Origin: Prostheceraeus crozeri
Taxonomy: Eukaryota; Platyhelminthes; Polycladida; Euryleptidae
Assembly (NCBI GenBank): GCA_907163375.1
Contig: CAJQUW010008929.1
Location: 1 to 64,000, forward strand
Direction of reading: 5' to 3'
Length of the DNA stretch: 64,000 bases
The position numbers and the translations under genes are program-made. Every line of letters starts with the position of its first letter. Position 1 is the first letter of the stretch. The notes beneath the pieces were generated by a model that worked only from the letters and a program-made list of their open reading frames with translations, was not told where the DNA came from and did no database searches. This document shows positions 51,047 to 61,377 of the stretch, piece after piece.

Positions 51047-53862
51047 TTGGTGGGTTGTCTGAAAGTAGCTACATGGAATGTTGGCACAATGACAGCTAGA
51101 TCTATGGAAGTGGCTGATGCTTTGAGGAGGTGAAAGGTGGACATCGCCTGTGTGCAAGAGGTGAAGTGGAAAGGTGCTAAAGCACGCTCAATTGGTCATG
51201 GATACAAGATGTTCTACAATGGGGATGACAGCAAGGTTAACGGAGTCGGAGTGATTGTTGCAGAAAGCATGCTAAGTAACATTTTGAATATCGAAAGATA
51301 CAGTGATCGGATTATGTCAATAAAGTTGGTCCCTCCTAACACTTCAGAGGTTCTTGCGGTCATGTCCGCTTATGCCCCACAACAAGGTAGATCTGATGCA
51401 GAGAAAGACCTCTTCTATGAACTGCTGGAGCAGGTGACTGTAAATGGAGGCCCTGTAATAATTGGTGGGGACTTTAACGGCCATGTTGGTCGTGAGGCAA
51501 ATGGAGCGCGGTCACATGGTAACAATGGTATGGGTGCAAGAAACAATGAAGGGGAGCGTCTGGTGGAGTTTGCGGATTCGCGTGATTTAATGATAGCAAA
51601 TACGTGGTTTACAATACTAGAGAAACAGCTGATAACATATAAAAGTGGACGAAATGAATCACAAATTGACTATATGATGACAAATCGAGCTAACATCAAA
51701 CGGGTCACGAACTGCAAAATTATCATGAACGAAGCTGCGGTCCCTCAGCATCGTCTTCTGGTGATGGACTTCAAGACTGACTCTACCAAGAGACAGTACA
51801 AAAAGCAAAACGAAGTCAAGATTAAGTGGTGGAAACTGGCGGACAGAGACGTGGCGACTAGATTCGCAGAGAAAGTGACAGAAGAAGTGGGTGCGTCAAA
51901 GAAAGATTGGCCGGAAGTAGAGACAATTATAAAAGATTGCTGTAAGAGTGCATGTGGAACCACTCGCGGTGGCCAGTCCAAGGAAGAGCGCGAAACATGG
52001 TGGTGGAATCCTCTGGTACAAGAGGCAGTTCGAACCAAGAAGAAGGCTTTCCAAAGATGGCAGAAAACGGATGCGATCGAAGACTTGGAGTATTATAGGA
52101 GAGCAAGGAAGAACGCCAAGATCGAAGTAGCAAAAGCGAAGGAAAAGGAAGTCGAGCTACTGTGCCAGAAACTCGGCACTAGAGAGGGTGAAAAGGCTAT
52201 CTACAGATTGGCGAGATCCAGAGAACAAGCTACGAAAGACAATTATGAAGGATACTATGTGAAAGATGTCGGCGGAAGTATGTTATGTACTCCCCGGGAA
52301 AACATCGAGAGGTGGAAAGAGTACTTCAAGGGGCTGCTAAATGTCTTCAGGCCGCATCAATTTGGGGAAGCTTTCACACCTGTTGAAGGACCGGTCCTCC
52401 GAATAATAACAGAAGAGGTTCTTTGTGCTCTGTCCTGTATGGCGAACGGTAAGAGCTGTGGGCCCGATAGAATACGTATACAAGCCTACCGAGTTTTACA
52501 GGCGAATGGGGTGCGTCTGCTGACGGACGCAATGAATGACATCCTTACGAGATGCTCGATGAGCAACAGTTGGCGAGAAAGTACCCTGACCCCTATCTTC
52601 AAAGGCAAAGGTGACCACATGGTTTGCTCAAACTATCGGGGCATCAAATTACTGTCACATGCACTTAAAGTGTGGGAAAGAATAATTGAGAAGCGGCTCA
52701 GAGAGTTGGTTGATTTGGCTGACAATCAATTCGGATTCAGACCAGGTTTGGGAACAACAGATGCCGTGTTTGTCTTGCGCACCACAATGGAGAAGTACCG
52801 TGAAGGCAACACACCGCTCCACATGGCTTTTATCGACCTGGAAAAAGCATATGATTCAATTCCACGTGAAATCTCTTGGAATTGTATGAGAGCTCACAAT
52901 ATCCCTGAGGTATATGTCAAAGTGATACAAGACATGTATACGGGAACAACAACGTAGGTGAGATCCAAGCAAGGTCTAAGTGATGCGTTCGAAGTGAGGG
53001 TGGGACTCCATCAGGGATCCGCCTTAAGTCCATTCCTCTTTGTCCTGGTCATGGACACAATTTCACAAGCGCAGAGAACAAGCCCACCGTGGGAACTGCT
53101 ATATGCAGATGATATTGCCATTGTGGATAGTTCGGAGCTATCTCTGGAGAGGAGGCTGAACCAGTGGAATCACACCATCGAGCGATATGGACTTAAAGTA
53201 AATGCTAATAAGACTGAGTACATGCCTACCGAAGACCATGGCGAAACGATGTTTTTACCATCAGGACAGGTGAAGAAGGTCGACCATTTCAAGTATCTGG
53301 GGTCTGTGATTGATAAAGACTGCACCATCGACAAAGAAGTCAATAGAAGGATCAAAGCGGCTTGGAGAAGATTAACAGGGGTACTGTAGGACAAGAAGAT
53401 GCCGACAAAATTAAAAGCAAAGGTCTACACAACCATGGTGCGACCAGTGATGCTGTATGGAAGCGAGTGCTGGGCAGTCAACGAGAAAAATCGCCAAAAG
53501 ATCGCCACAACAGAGATGCGTATGTTGCGGAGCATCCTCGGAGTAACAAAAAAAGATAGGATAAGAAATGAAGACATTCGCGGAGCACTCGGGATTCATC
53601 CGATTGATGGTATCATGCAGTGGCACAGACTGAGGTGGTACGGACACGTGGTACGTAGAGCTCGCGAACACCAGACCCGGCTAGCGTTGGAAATGTCTGT
53701 GCCAATGCCAAGAAACAGAGGGCGACCAAAGAAGACATGGGAGCGCCAGGTGCTGGAGGACATTAAACTCGTTGGAGCCTCAACCGTGGATGCATTAGAC
53801 CGCTCGAGATGGAAGAGGAAAATTAGGCCGCCCCCTTCACTGGGATAAGGCCTTTCAAGGTG
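51047..53862 (+). mobile_element. RTE-like LINE inserted in the mariner element
   Basis: A 2.8-kb insertion flanked by a 15-bp target duplication CATTGTACCCACTTT (51,032-51,046 and 53,863-53,877). It encodes endonuclease and reverse transcriptase and begins almost directly with the endonuclease, so it may be 5'-truncated. No poly(A) tail. Confidence 0.88.
51056..53848 (+). pseudogene. LINE polyprotein: APE-type endonuclease and reverse transcriptase
   Basis: Endonuclease: ATWNVGTM, QEVKWKG, GGDFNGHVG and NESQIDYMM sites. RT: TPIFKGKGD, NYRGIKLL, FGFRPG, AFIDLEKAYDS and, after a break, QGSALSPFLF and YADDIAI (the YADD box). The C-terminal part has MLYGSECWAV and HRLRWYGHV. Stops in the same frame lie at 51,131-51,133 (TGA), 52,955-52,957 (TAG) and 53,387-53,389 (TAG); the frame itself never shifts. 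The protein resembles those annotated craniofacial development protein 2-like in invertebrates. Inactive because of the stops. Confidence 0.88.
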
Positions 53863-55254
53863 AGCATTGTACCCACTTTACGGGAAAGAGAAGACTTTCA
53901 CCAGTTGTTTTTCCAGCAGGATGGCGCTCCCGTACACTATTCCGCTGCTGTCAGAGGCTATCTTGATGAAGTTTTCCCGATGAAGTGGATCGGTCGATCA
54001 GGTCCCATAGAATGGCCTCCTCGTTCCCCTGATCTCACCCCAATGGACTTCAGTGTTTCGAGGAATGGTCAGGAACTTAGTTTATGGCCAGCGACCAGCC
54101 TCTGTACCTCAGCTGAGAGCCTACGTAATCCAGGCGTTCTCAGACATTGATGGAGATAAAGACTTATGTCGAAGAATTTGCCAGTGTTTTGGAAAGATGT
54201 GAGCAATGTGCCGAAGCTCGTGGAAAGAATTTTGAGCACTTGAGGCATTGAAATCTTATTTACTTGTTTTAGTTTTGCGTTATCAAATATGAGATCCAAG
54301 TATGAATTATGTTTGTGAGAACTTAGTATCTTAAAATAACATTTAACAATCATTATCTCATTAGGCCTATTATACGAAAGGCAAAGTTTTCAATGTAATT
54401 TTAGAATTAGATTGATCATAGTTTTCTTTGTTTCCTCAATCATATGTCATGGATATCCATTTCAAATTATTTTCCAACAAACTTTTACTTGAATAGGGAA
54501 TCTACGTGTTAGAAATGCAGATATTTCGATTAGCATTGGGTAAATACAAACTTTTTGACCACTCGGTATATAGCTTTTTTTGAAGAAACTGGCAACCTGC
54601 ATCATAGATCATTATAGGCTTACCTGAACCTATCTTTAATGTTCATTGCTGTATCAATTATCTATCATTTTCAATGAAAGTTTATCAAATGTCGCTTTAA
54701 GTTGTATGCATGCGACTCTGCTCCTCCCATCTTGTTGATGTGTGCTTCACACGGTTTTCTCCAGTCTCTACCAGGCAGGAAAATCTCAATCCTTCTCCAA
54801 AAAATATGAGTGCACTTTCGATTTTAATATGCGCTTTGGAGGAGAAACCACACACGATTAGCGTGAGGGTAAGAGGTAATGTTCTCAAACAAACTACTCG
54901 TAGAATTTCATTTTTGTCTCTGACGTGACCTTTGGTGCGTAGGTGTGATCGAGGCTAGGTTAAGGCTTGTCTTCTCTACTAAATCGCCGAGTGAAAAGAC
55001 AATCCTTTTTTCACTTTCACGGTTCATTCCCTCAACTATTACAAGCTTTGCATGCAGCAGCGTCTCTGTACTTTTTGTTTGACGGAGAAAGTTGACATCA
55101 AAACAGTGGCAGCTATGCACAAGAATAAATAATTTGCTTGTATTATATCATTCCGTGTCTAGCTGTAGGCGGGAGTCCTATCTTTTGATAGGACTCCGAC
55201 TCCAGCAAAAATGATAGGACTCCGGTACTCCGACTCCGCATCTCTGCTTGAAAC

Positions 55255-56192
55255 AGCACTATTCTTCTACCGTTGTGCTCACTATGACTTTCATCCGAAC
55301 TTCGGCGATTCCCACATGTGTATTAGCATCATCATTATCTCTTGCCTGCCACTGTGCCCGTAAACAGTTTGACAGAAAGTTGCAGAACACCGTTCTGGAT
55401 AGTGCCCTAACCCTGATATGTTCCAACCAGCTGCCTGAACCTGTGGACTCAACGTCTGACGCTAGATTGAGCTCTATCCCTGAGAATGACACATCTTCTA
55501 CGAACCCTATTAAGTCCTACTGACAATCATTCTCCAAACCCTTCGCAAGTTGATCCTGCTCCTTCTCCTGAAGTCTCCTGAAACCCATCTACCTCATCTG
55601 CTGTGCCTACAAATGTGATCATAGTGCAGATTCTTCTGCTATGTCTCCTGCTGCTCAAAGAATGATGCCCACCATCTCGAGTGCCATTTTGTCAGTCTCC
55701 GATGCGAACCATGTTTCTACAGACATCCTCACAGTCACTCCTGCACTTCTCACCACAAACACTTCCTCCTCTCCAGCTGCACTCCTCTGCTGATGCTGTT
55801 GCTGCTTCCTACAGTGCACCACCTGCTACTCACAACGCTTCGAGTGAACAATTTCCTGTCATTTTTGGTGATTCGAACTGGGGAACCTTAAGGAACAGAT
55901 ATAGTATAGATATGAACAGATATAGTAGTAGAGCTTATACAATTGTTGCTAACACATATAGTAGCTCTAACCTTCGTCCCTAGCATGTGTATTGCATGCA
56001 TTTCATAACTGTAACTTCCTGGACTGTAACCGGACTTCGTACGCAAGCTCCAATGGACTTCATGTCTGCGCAATGATTCCTTCAACTCTGATCGATGCCG
56101 TTTCGGTCTCAAGCATGGCCATCTCGAGGCATTTTCTCATCTGACATTCATCGTTTGTATAATCGGATTCCGTCAGCACGTCATGCTTTTTA
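55255..56192. other. Transposon-derived low-complexity coding remnants
   Basis: Broken plus-strand frames rich in Ser/Pro/Thr (for example at 55,300-55,520 and 55,681-55,980) precede a Penelope-like fragment. They may be the N-terminal part of that element. No intact gene. Confidence 0.3.
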
Positions 56193-56334
56193 ATGAGCAC
56201 TCTTGTTTTTGGGTGTCGTAATCTCAGTGCAAGTGAAGTTCAGACTCTCGCCTCCCTTGCTCGAGATTCCGACATCACCGTGGTGCCTGCAGACGAAGGC
56301 GGTAAATGGATTATAACAGATTCCAGCACTTATC

Positions 56335-56335
<1 letters not shown>
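56193..56335 (+). pseudogene. Penelope-like element fragment, plus strand
   Basis: Encodes NLSASEVQTLASLARDSDI and VVPADEGGKWIITDSSTYRI, matching the conserved region N-terminal to the reverse transcriptase of Penelope-like elements (typically '..PADKGGAVVVMD..Y'). It stops at the (TA)n repeat. Confidence 0.65.
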
Positions 56336-56393
<58 letters not shown>

Positions 56394-56405
56394 ATATATA
56401 TATAT
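56336..56405. repeat. (TA)n microsatellite
   Basis: About 70 bases of almost pure TA, a perfect self-complementary tract. It separates a plus-strand and a minus-strand Penelope-like fragment. A shorter TA run lies at about 56,950-56,968. Confidence 0.95.
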
Positions 56406-56925
56406 TCAACTCTTTATCAAAATATACCATTGGATAATTGTTATTTGTCAAAATTCTTTTGATTTTGGCAACTTCTTCGTGAAAAGCCTTCCAGGTTGAG
56501 TAAATGCGGAGCGCTCGATGAATGTAACTTTTTATTACTGAAATTTTGTATCGATGGGCAGTGAAAGAAGTGAAGTCCAAGCAGTAGTTAGCAGCTGTGG
56601 ATTTGTGATAGATAGAAAAGCTGAGAGAATTATTGCGAGTGATGAAAACATCAAGAAAAGAAATTGAAGTATTTTCTTCAAGCTCATAAGTGAAATTCAA
56701 AACTGAACTTGACCTCAACTTCTCTATGATTTGGATCAAGTGAGCTTCATCTTTGACAATTATGAAAGTATCATCAACATATCGATAATAAGCGATTGTC
56801 TGTTCTTCTTTTGAAATTGATTGGAATACCTTGTTTTCTAGATATGCCATGTAAAAGTTCGCATATGTTGGACCAAGAGGTGATCCCATGGAAACTCCAT
56901 CAATTTGACGATAGACGTTTCCCAA
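56406..56925 (-). pseudogene. Penelope-like reverse transcriptase fragment, minus strand
   Basis: Encodes YRQIDGVSMGSPLGPTYANF, YYRYVDDTFIIV (the YVDD box) and SISFLDVFITR, then the thumb region, ending in the TA repeat. These are classic Penelope-like RT motifs. Upstream (to about 57,060) the reading continues in a broken form through a second TA run. No GIY-YIG domain is seen. Confidence 0.8.
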
Positions 56926-57105
56926 CCAAGTGAATGGAGTCTGGGTGGTGCAAATATATATATATATGATGCAGAAAAGTCAATCATGTAAAAAAGTTTG
57001 ATGTTTTTGAAGACACTCCACAGCAGTGTATGACAAACTATGGAGACATAGAAGGCCTCCATTTAATGAAAAAAGTGGACAGTTTTCTTTAATGTGCTCC
57101 ATTGT

Positions 57106-58184
57106 TTACTCCTCGTAACCGCAAATGCACTCAGGTGTACGTCGAGCACCCCATTTATGTAGAGTATGGGCGCAGATCCCTACTCCTTTTCGGAATCGGT
57201 TCAGGATTGTCCATTGCTGGCGTGGGAGTTGAAAGCCTGACAAGGCATAGGTAAGGTCTTCAATCAACCATTTGTTCTTCACGTTCGCATGTCGCAGTCG
57301 TGTCGAAGTCCGCTGGAGGTAGGTCGCGCCAAATCGGATGTCGTGAAACCAAGCACAGTCTCGGTGGTTCACAGATATCAGTCAGCAAGGGGAAGTCCGG
57401 AATTGCCCGCCGTGAGTCAAGGAGCCGTCGGGTTATGTTCTCGCGTCGGATTGCCGGAAGAGGAATACTGCCCAAAATTGGCAACCATTCTACCTCAGTA
57501 CTGTGGATTGTACAAGAAATGATGCGCATTCTAGCTTTGAGCAGTGAACGGAGCTCCGCCGCACTGGAGCACTAGATTCTGCGACTGAGTAACACAGTGG
57601 AAGCGCTGTTGCCCTCAAGGTAGTAGCATCCGCACCCCTTTAGATCCAGCAATCATCTGCAGAAGATTGTTTCTTGTTCTTATTTTCGATGTCAGATTTT
57701 GTAAGTGATTCCGAAAAGTAAGGCCCCAACACTGTAACCCCGAGATAGGTTGAATGGTAATCGTGCCTCATGCGGGCATCATGTATGAGGATGTTAGGCT
57801 CAATTTGACTCATGATATTGTGAAGATGAAATACAGATGACACAATCTTGTTTCTACGTAGCTTAAGTCTCCATTCTTGCAATAGGCTGTCAGACTCTTT
57901 GTGTCTTCATTCAAAGCTGTGTTCAGTTGGTCAAAACTTCTTCCCTGATACGCGTAACAAGTATCATCCGCATAGACGAACGCTTTGTTGATTGTCTTTG
58001 CTGTAAGGGACCATCTGACACTGTTCATACATTCCTCAGACACATAAATTCCATAGATCCCCAATTTCAAGTCGATCTTCAGCACTATCCATCTATCATA
58101 CGCTTTTTGGATATCGTAAGTTATCGTTCTCCAGCCAACTACCTTGCCCACAGAATCGGTTTTAAGGACACGGCACGCCGTCAA
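57106..58184 (-). pseudogene. Jockey-like LINE remnant
   Basis: Minus-strand pieces in several frames. 57,810-58,184 has a YDIQKAYDRW-like site and FVYADDTCYAY (YADD box). 57,640-57,882 follows with PNILIHDARMRHDYHSTYLG, the palm/thumb. 57,106-57,372 has LPRQQWTILNRFRKGVGICA and HKWGARRTPECICG, the C-terminal zinc-knuckle-like region of jockey-type ORF2. Frames are shifted between the pieces. Confidence 0.75.
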
Positions 58185-59560
58185 ATACTACCACTCGATT
58201 CGTACCATCCAACCCACGTCCACGAAGGTGTAATCTTCTGACAAATCCTTTGATGGACTACTCGCTCCTCAACTCGCGATGGTTTTAGTGCAACCTGTCA
58301 TACCGTCCTTCCTGTTTGGCGCTCTTCAGGTGTAACAAGAGCTGCTATCTGCTCAGTTTGTCGACGTCCTGAAGCTCACAAATTTTGCTTCCGACTCGAG
58401 GCTTCAGGAAATGCGAAGGCCTGCGATGTAGCGCTTGTGAGTTTACCTATGAGTGTGTAACTTTTAAAGCCACTAACTCTCGCCGCTCCCACGTTATTCT
58501 ATTCAACTTATCCTGCAACTCGAGCTGCTGCACTGTGTAGTAAGGTACCAACTGCGGAACCTCTTACATCGGTCAATCTTCCAACCCCATGCGCCAACGA
58601 ATCCGCCCGCACCTCCACGCAATAAGAAACAGAGATTCTGAGTCATCTCTTGTTCCTCACGTCACGGACATCTGTAATGTCTCAAACTTTTCCTTTTTCG
58701 CAATTGACCGCTGTATTGCTGAACAGAGTCGAATGTCAAAAGAAAGCCAATGGATAAAAAACCTCAACACCATTCGTCCCAATGGCCTCAAACGTTCCTT
58801 TCCAGAGCCCCAAATATTGTCAACTTGGTTGCGAATCATGCTGATTGCACTGCGAGACTCAACAACTTCATCAAGGAAGCTTGTCGACAAGTGACTGATG
58901 TTTACGGGCGACTTTCATATACAAATGACTGACAAGAATCTTTTTAGCATTTTATGATTATCTCTTTATCGAATTTCTTCTGTCCTCTGATAATCATTCA
59001 TTTATTATTTATAATTGCCATTCTTTAATGTATCTTATTTTGTAATTTATCCATTCAGTCTTTTTACTGGCTTTTGTCAGTCTTTGCATAGATATCTCTC
59101 TGACCATGTCATGGTTAATGAAAGCAATATCTACCTCTTTTGTGTCCGCATTGACTATCACTGTCATTTTGATCAGCATTTAGTGTCTGTCCTGCGCTTT
59201 CAGACCTTAAGGCATGTGTAATTCGTCTTTTGTCATATATAGTTAACTCTCGTTATAAGAATATATTCGTTATTAGAATCAAATCCATTTTCCCGAAACA
59301 TTTCTATACAACGATGTAAGTTTTCCGCTCGTCATAGGAATCATCATTTAACAACAATGAAATTAATTTATAAATCAAAAATCAGTTCTTCATGGCCTCG
59401 CTTGATCTCTATGTGAAAGACGTCAAGTGAATAAAACATCGAATGTTACGCTTAATAAAATCGGAAGATGATAAATAATGTTCAGCTACAACAGTGACGT
59501 AGTTAAATGTCCAGTCAACAATGAAATTAAATAAACGATTGATCAAACTGCCACTCAAAA
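58185..59560. other. Stretch without recognised gene
   Basis: Broken plus-strand frames at 58,300-58,930, perhaps transposon-derived (a Cys/His piece SVCRRPEAHKFCF), then AT-rich sequence. Nothing firm. Confidence 0.3.
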
Positions 59561-59567
59561 GATGTGC

Positions 59568-59605
59568 GGCTGGTAGGATTCGAACCTACGACCAAGGTTT
59601 TATTA
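59568..59605 (-). tRNA. tRNA 3'-half-like sequence (partial)
   Basis: On the minus strand GTAGGTTCGAATCCTAC forms a perfect T arm with a B-box, followed by CAGCCGCA like an acceptor 3' strand and a TTTT terminator. A matching 5' acceptor strand, D arm and anticodon stem were not found, so this is a tRNA fragment or a tRNA-derived SINE, not an intact gene. Confidence 0.4.
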
Positions 59606-59762
59606 CATAGTTTCATAACGCACCTTGCGAATTTTGTCCAGGTATTGCGCCAAGCATTGTATATGCTACTGATTCATGTGATCAGTATGTAGGATTAAGT
59701 CTAGATTAAAGTGAGAAGGCCCATGATTAAAGTGAAAATGATTAACAATGTTGTTTGATATG

Positions 59763-59968
59763 ATGTTAGAAAGAATCAGGAATGCTTTGATGCTGAACGA
59801 TTACAATTGATATTGCATGTAAATTTTTTCGGTCAGCATCCACAGACCATCTTCAGGTTCAAACTGAAAACTTGAAGATGGTCTGTGTATGCTGACCGAA
59901 ATATTTTGTATACAACATCAATTGTAATCGTTTAACATCAAAACATTCCTGATTCTTTCTGACATCAT
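59763..59968. repeat. Foldback inverted repeat
   Basis: Two arms of about 98 bp (ATGATGT.AGAAAGAATCAGG, GATTACAATTGAT, TTTCGGTCAGCAT, CAGACCATCTTCA) lie head to head with almost no spacer, about 85-90 percent identical by eye. The right arm starts at about 59,866. No gene. It may be a palindromic MITE. Confidence 0.88.
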
Positions 59969-60234
59969 AAGTTTAGATTATTGCCCATTTCAATACATAC
60001 ATAAAAAGAATTATGTGGTTATGTTCATCAAAATATATTGTGTCAACTAATTTTGTGCAATAGCTAATTTAATAGATTGGTATGATGGTCTACATTGTTT
60101 CATTGTGTGTTTCAAATTTCAACTAGAATGAAATGATGAATTTCCCTTCAACGCCTCTAAAAGGTGTTTATTTGATTGAAAGCATGGAATTAGCTCTGAG
60201 CATAAACAGGTCTGTAGAATTAAGGAGGGCATTA

Positions 60235-60335
60235 TCGAGAAATGAGCGAGCGAGCGGCATCTTTCGATGATTTTGAGCGGTGAGCGAGCGACAGGGCGAT
60301 TATGAGCAAATGAGCGATGAGCGAGCAAAAGCGGA
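60235..60335. repeat. GAGCGA-rich low-complexity tract
   Basis: Repeated GAGCGAGC, GAGCGG and GAGCAAATGAGCGATGAG variants over about 100 bases. No coding significance. Confidence 0.7.
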
Positions 60336-60644
60336 ATTTCGATCCGTCCGAAAACACTGATTGTCATAGCAATTCACTAGGTAACAAAATTTTGACAAGT
60401 TTTGGGTTGGCTAATTTTTTAGTGGGTTATTATAGAGGTAGGTTATGACATCTCGTGTATTTTGTTTTCTAAAAAAGTCGTTTTAGAAGGAATATCATCG
60501 ATATTGAGATTTTAATTGATTTGTAATATTGAAAGATTTTAATGTATATGTTAGTTTATTCATATTACTTAAGTTGTTGCTGTTTTTCTCAAGTAATTGA
60601 AGAAATGTTGAAAACCATAATCTTTTGATTTCTTAACTATGTAT

Positions 60645-61233
60645 TTACTTAGAATGATGTTTTAACTTAAGATCAATTATGAACGTACGAAGTAGGCTTG
60701 AGTCCATCTCAAGAATTGTAGAAAAACTAAACACATTTAAGACTTTTAGTCGAGGAATCGATGAAGAGTCTCCATTCTTCGGGATCATGCATGATATTAA
60801 GAGCTCTAGATAAGGCATACGTCTGTATAGTAGCACAATGAGTCCGTCATATCAGAATACTGCGCAAACTTTTCATGCCTTTTCCTTGCTGATGTTGACC
60901 GACAGTCCTTATTCAACAAATTCCATTGCCTCAGACATGAAAAGAGAAGTTCGGCATTACTTTCGGTAAGCCCCAGATCTCTCACAAGATCATCCATTTC
61001 TTTTTGATTAGGAAAGTAAGGTTCACAACTCTGAATGATTCCTTCAAAGTCATCATCTCTTTCTTCTCCTGAAGATATAGGACTGGCATCAGTAGATTCA
61101 ATGTACTGAGGAGAGGTTTTGGAACGGGTAAGTCATCAATATGATTTACTGGAGCAATCGATGAAGGAATGTTTGGATAGAAAACATCATTTCGATGCCT
61201 TGTTCTTCGAAAGCTGGATATATCCACCATCAT
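60645..61233 (-). pseudogene. Degenerate protein fragment of an unknown invertebrate family
   Basis: Minus-strand pieces in different frames: 60,806-60,997 reads MDDLVRDLGLTESNAELLF and LRQWNLLNKDCR, flanked by 60,982-61,233 upstream and 60,645-60,836 downstream. From memory, this text resembles a repeated uncharacterised protein of invertebrate genomes, probably mobile. Broken by stops and shifts. Confidence 0.45.
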
Positions 61234-61377
61234 ACAAAGTATAAATAATCGTTAATATGATTGCGGGGTTCACGCCAAATTCTGGGTATGGTAAAAGGCA
61301 TTACTTTACGTCATGCAAGAAACCAATCTTCCAATCTTGACCGGCATGCTCCACAGTCCACAGATGACGTGAGGCAG

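Larger units (their letters stand above)
47071..54166 (+). pseudogene. mariner/IS630-type transposase in three pieces
   Basis: Piece 1 (47,071-47,300) has the N-terminal helix-turn-helix of DUF4817 type (RKFILISYCKHESASKVIEEW). Piece 2 (50,482-51,046) has the second HTH region with GSVQDARRSGRPVSATT and the first catalytic Asp (IIWSDESQFKL). Piece 3 (53,863 to about 54,166) has the second Asp (FQQDGAPVHYS) and the PPRSPDLTPMDF site with the third. The pieces are separated by insertions with clear target duplications, and the last part has further stops. Non-functional as it stands. Confidence 0.85.
46921..54568 (+). mobile_element. mariner/Tc1-type element, interrupted twice
   Basis: Terminal repeats TACAAAGTGGTC.AAAAGTTTGTAT (46,921) and, inverted, TACCGAGTGGTCAAAAAGTTTGTAT (from 54,568), with TA at both outer flanks. 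It encodes the split transposase described below. It sits inside the outer hAT element and is itself hit by a hAT (47,301-50,481) and a LINE (51,047-53,862). Confidence 0.85.
46857..55246. mobile_element. Outer hAT-type element containing the nested insertions
   Basis: Left end CAGGGATGCGTGCTCC (46,857) and inverted right end CTCCGCATCTCTG (55,246). The 8-bp flanks CTTTAAAG (46,849-46,856) and CTTGAAAC (55,247-55,254) agree at 6 of 8 positions. Subterminal GGACTCCGACTCC repeats occur on both sides. The right end is homologous, in inverted orientation, to the element starting at 61,378. Most of the length is later insertions. Confidence 0.65.

Noticed and set aside
10350..53389. Possible reassignment of TAG to a sense codon, because in-frame TAG codons occur in the element A integ­rase, the coiled-coil gene and the LINE
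   Set aside because: TAG is also used as the natural stop of several intact genes (36,490, 37,896 and 38,056 on the minus strand), and the LINE also has an in-frame TGA. Point mutations explain the pattern better.
59568..59640. Complete tRNA gene
   Set aside because: Only the T arm, a possible acceptor strand and a terminator are present; no D arm or anticodon stem could be drawn.
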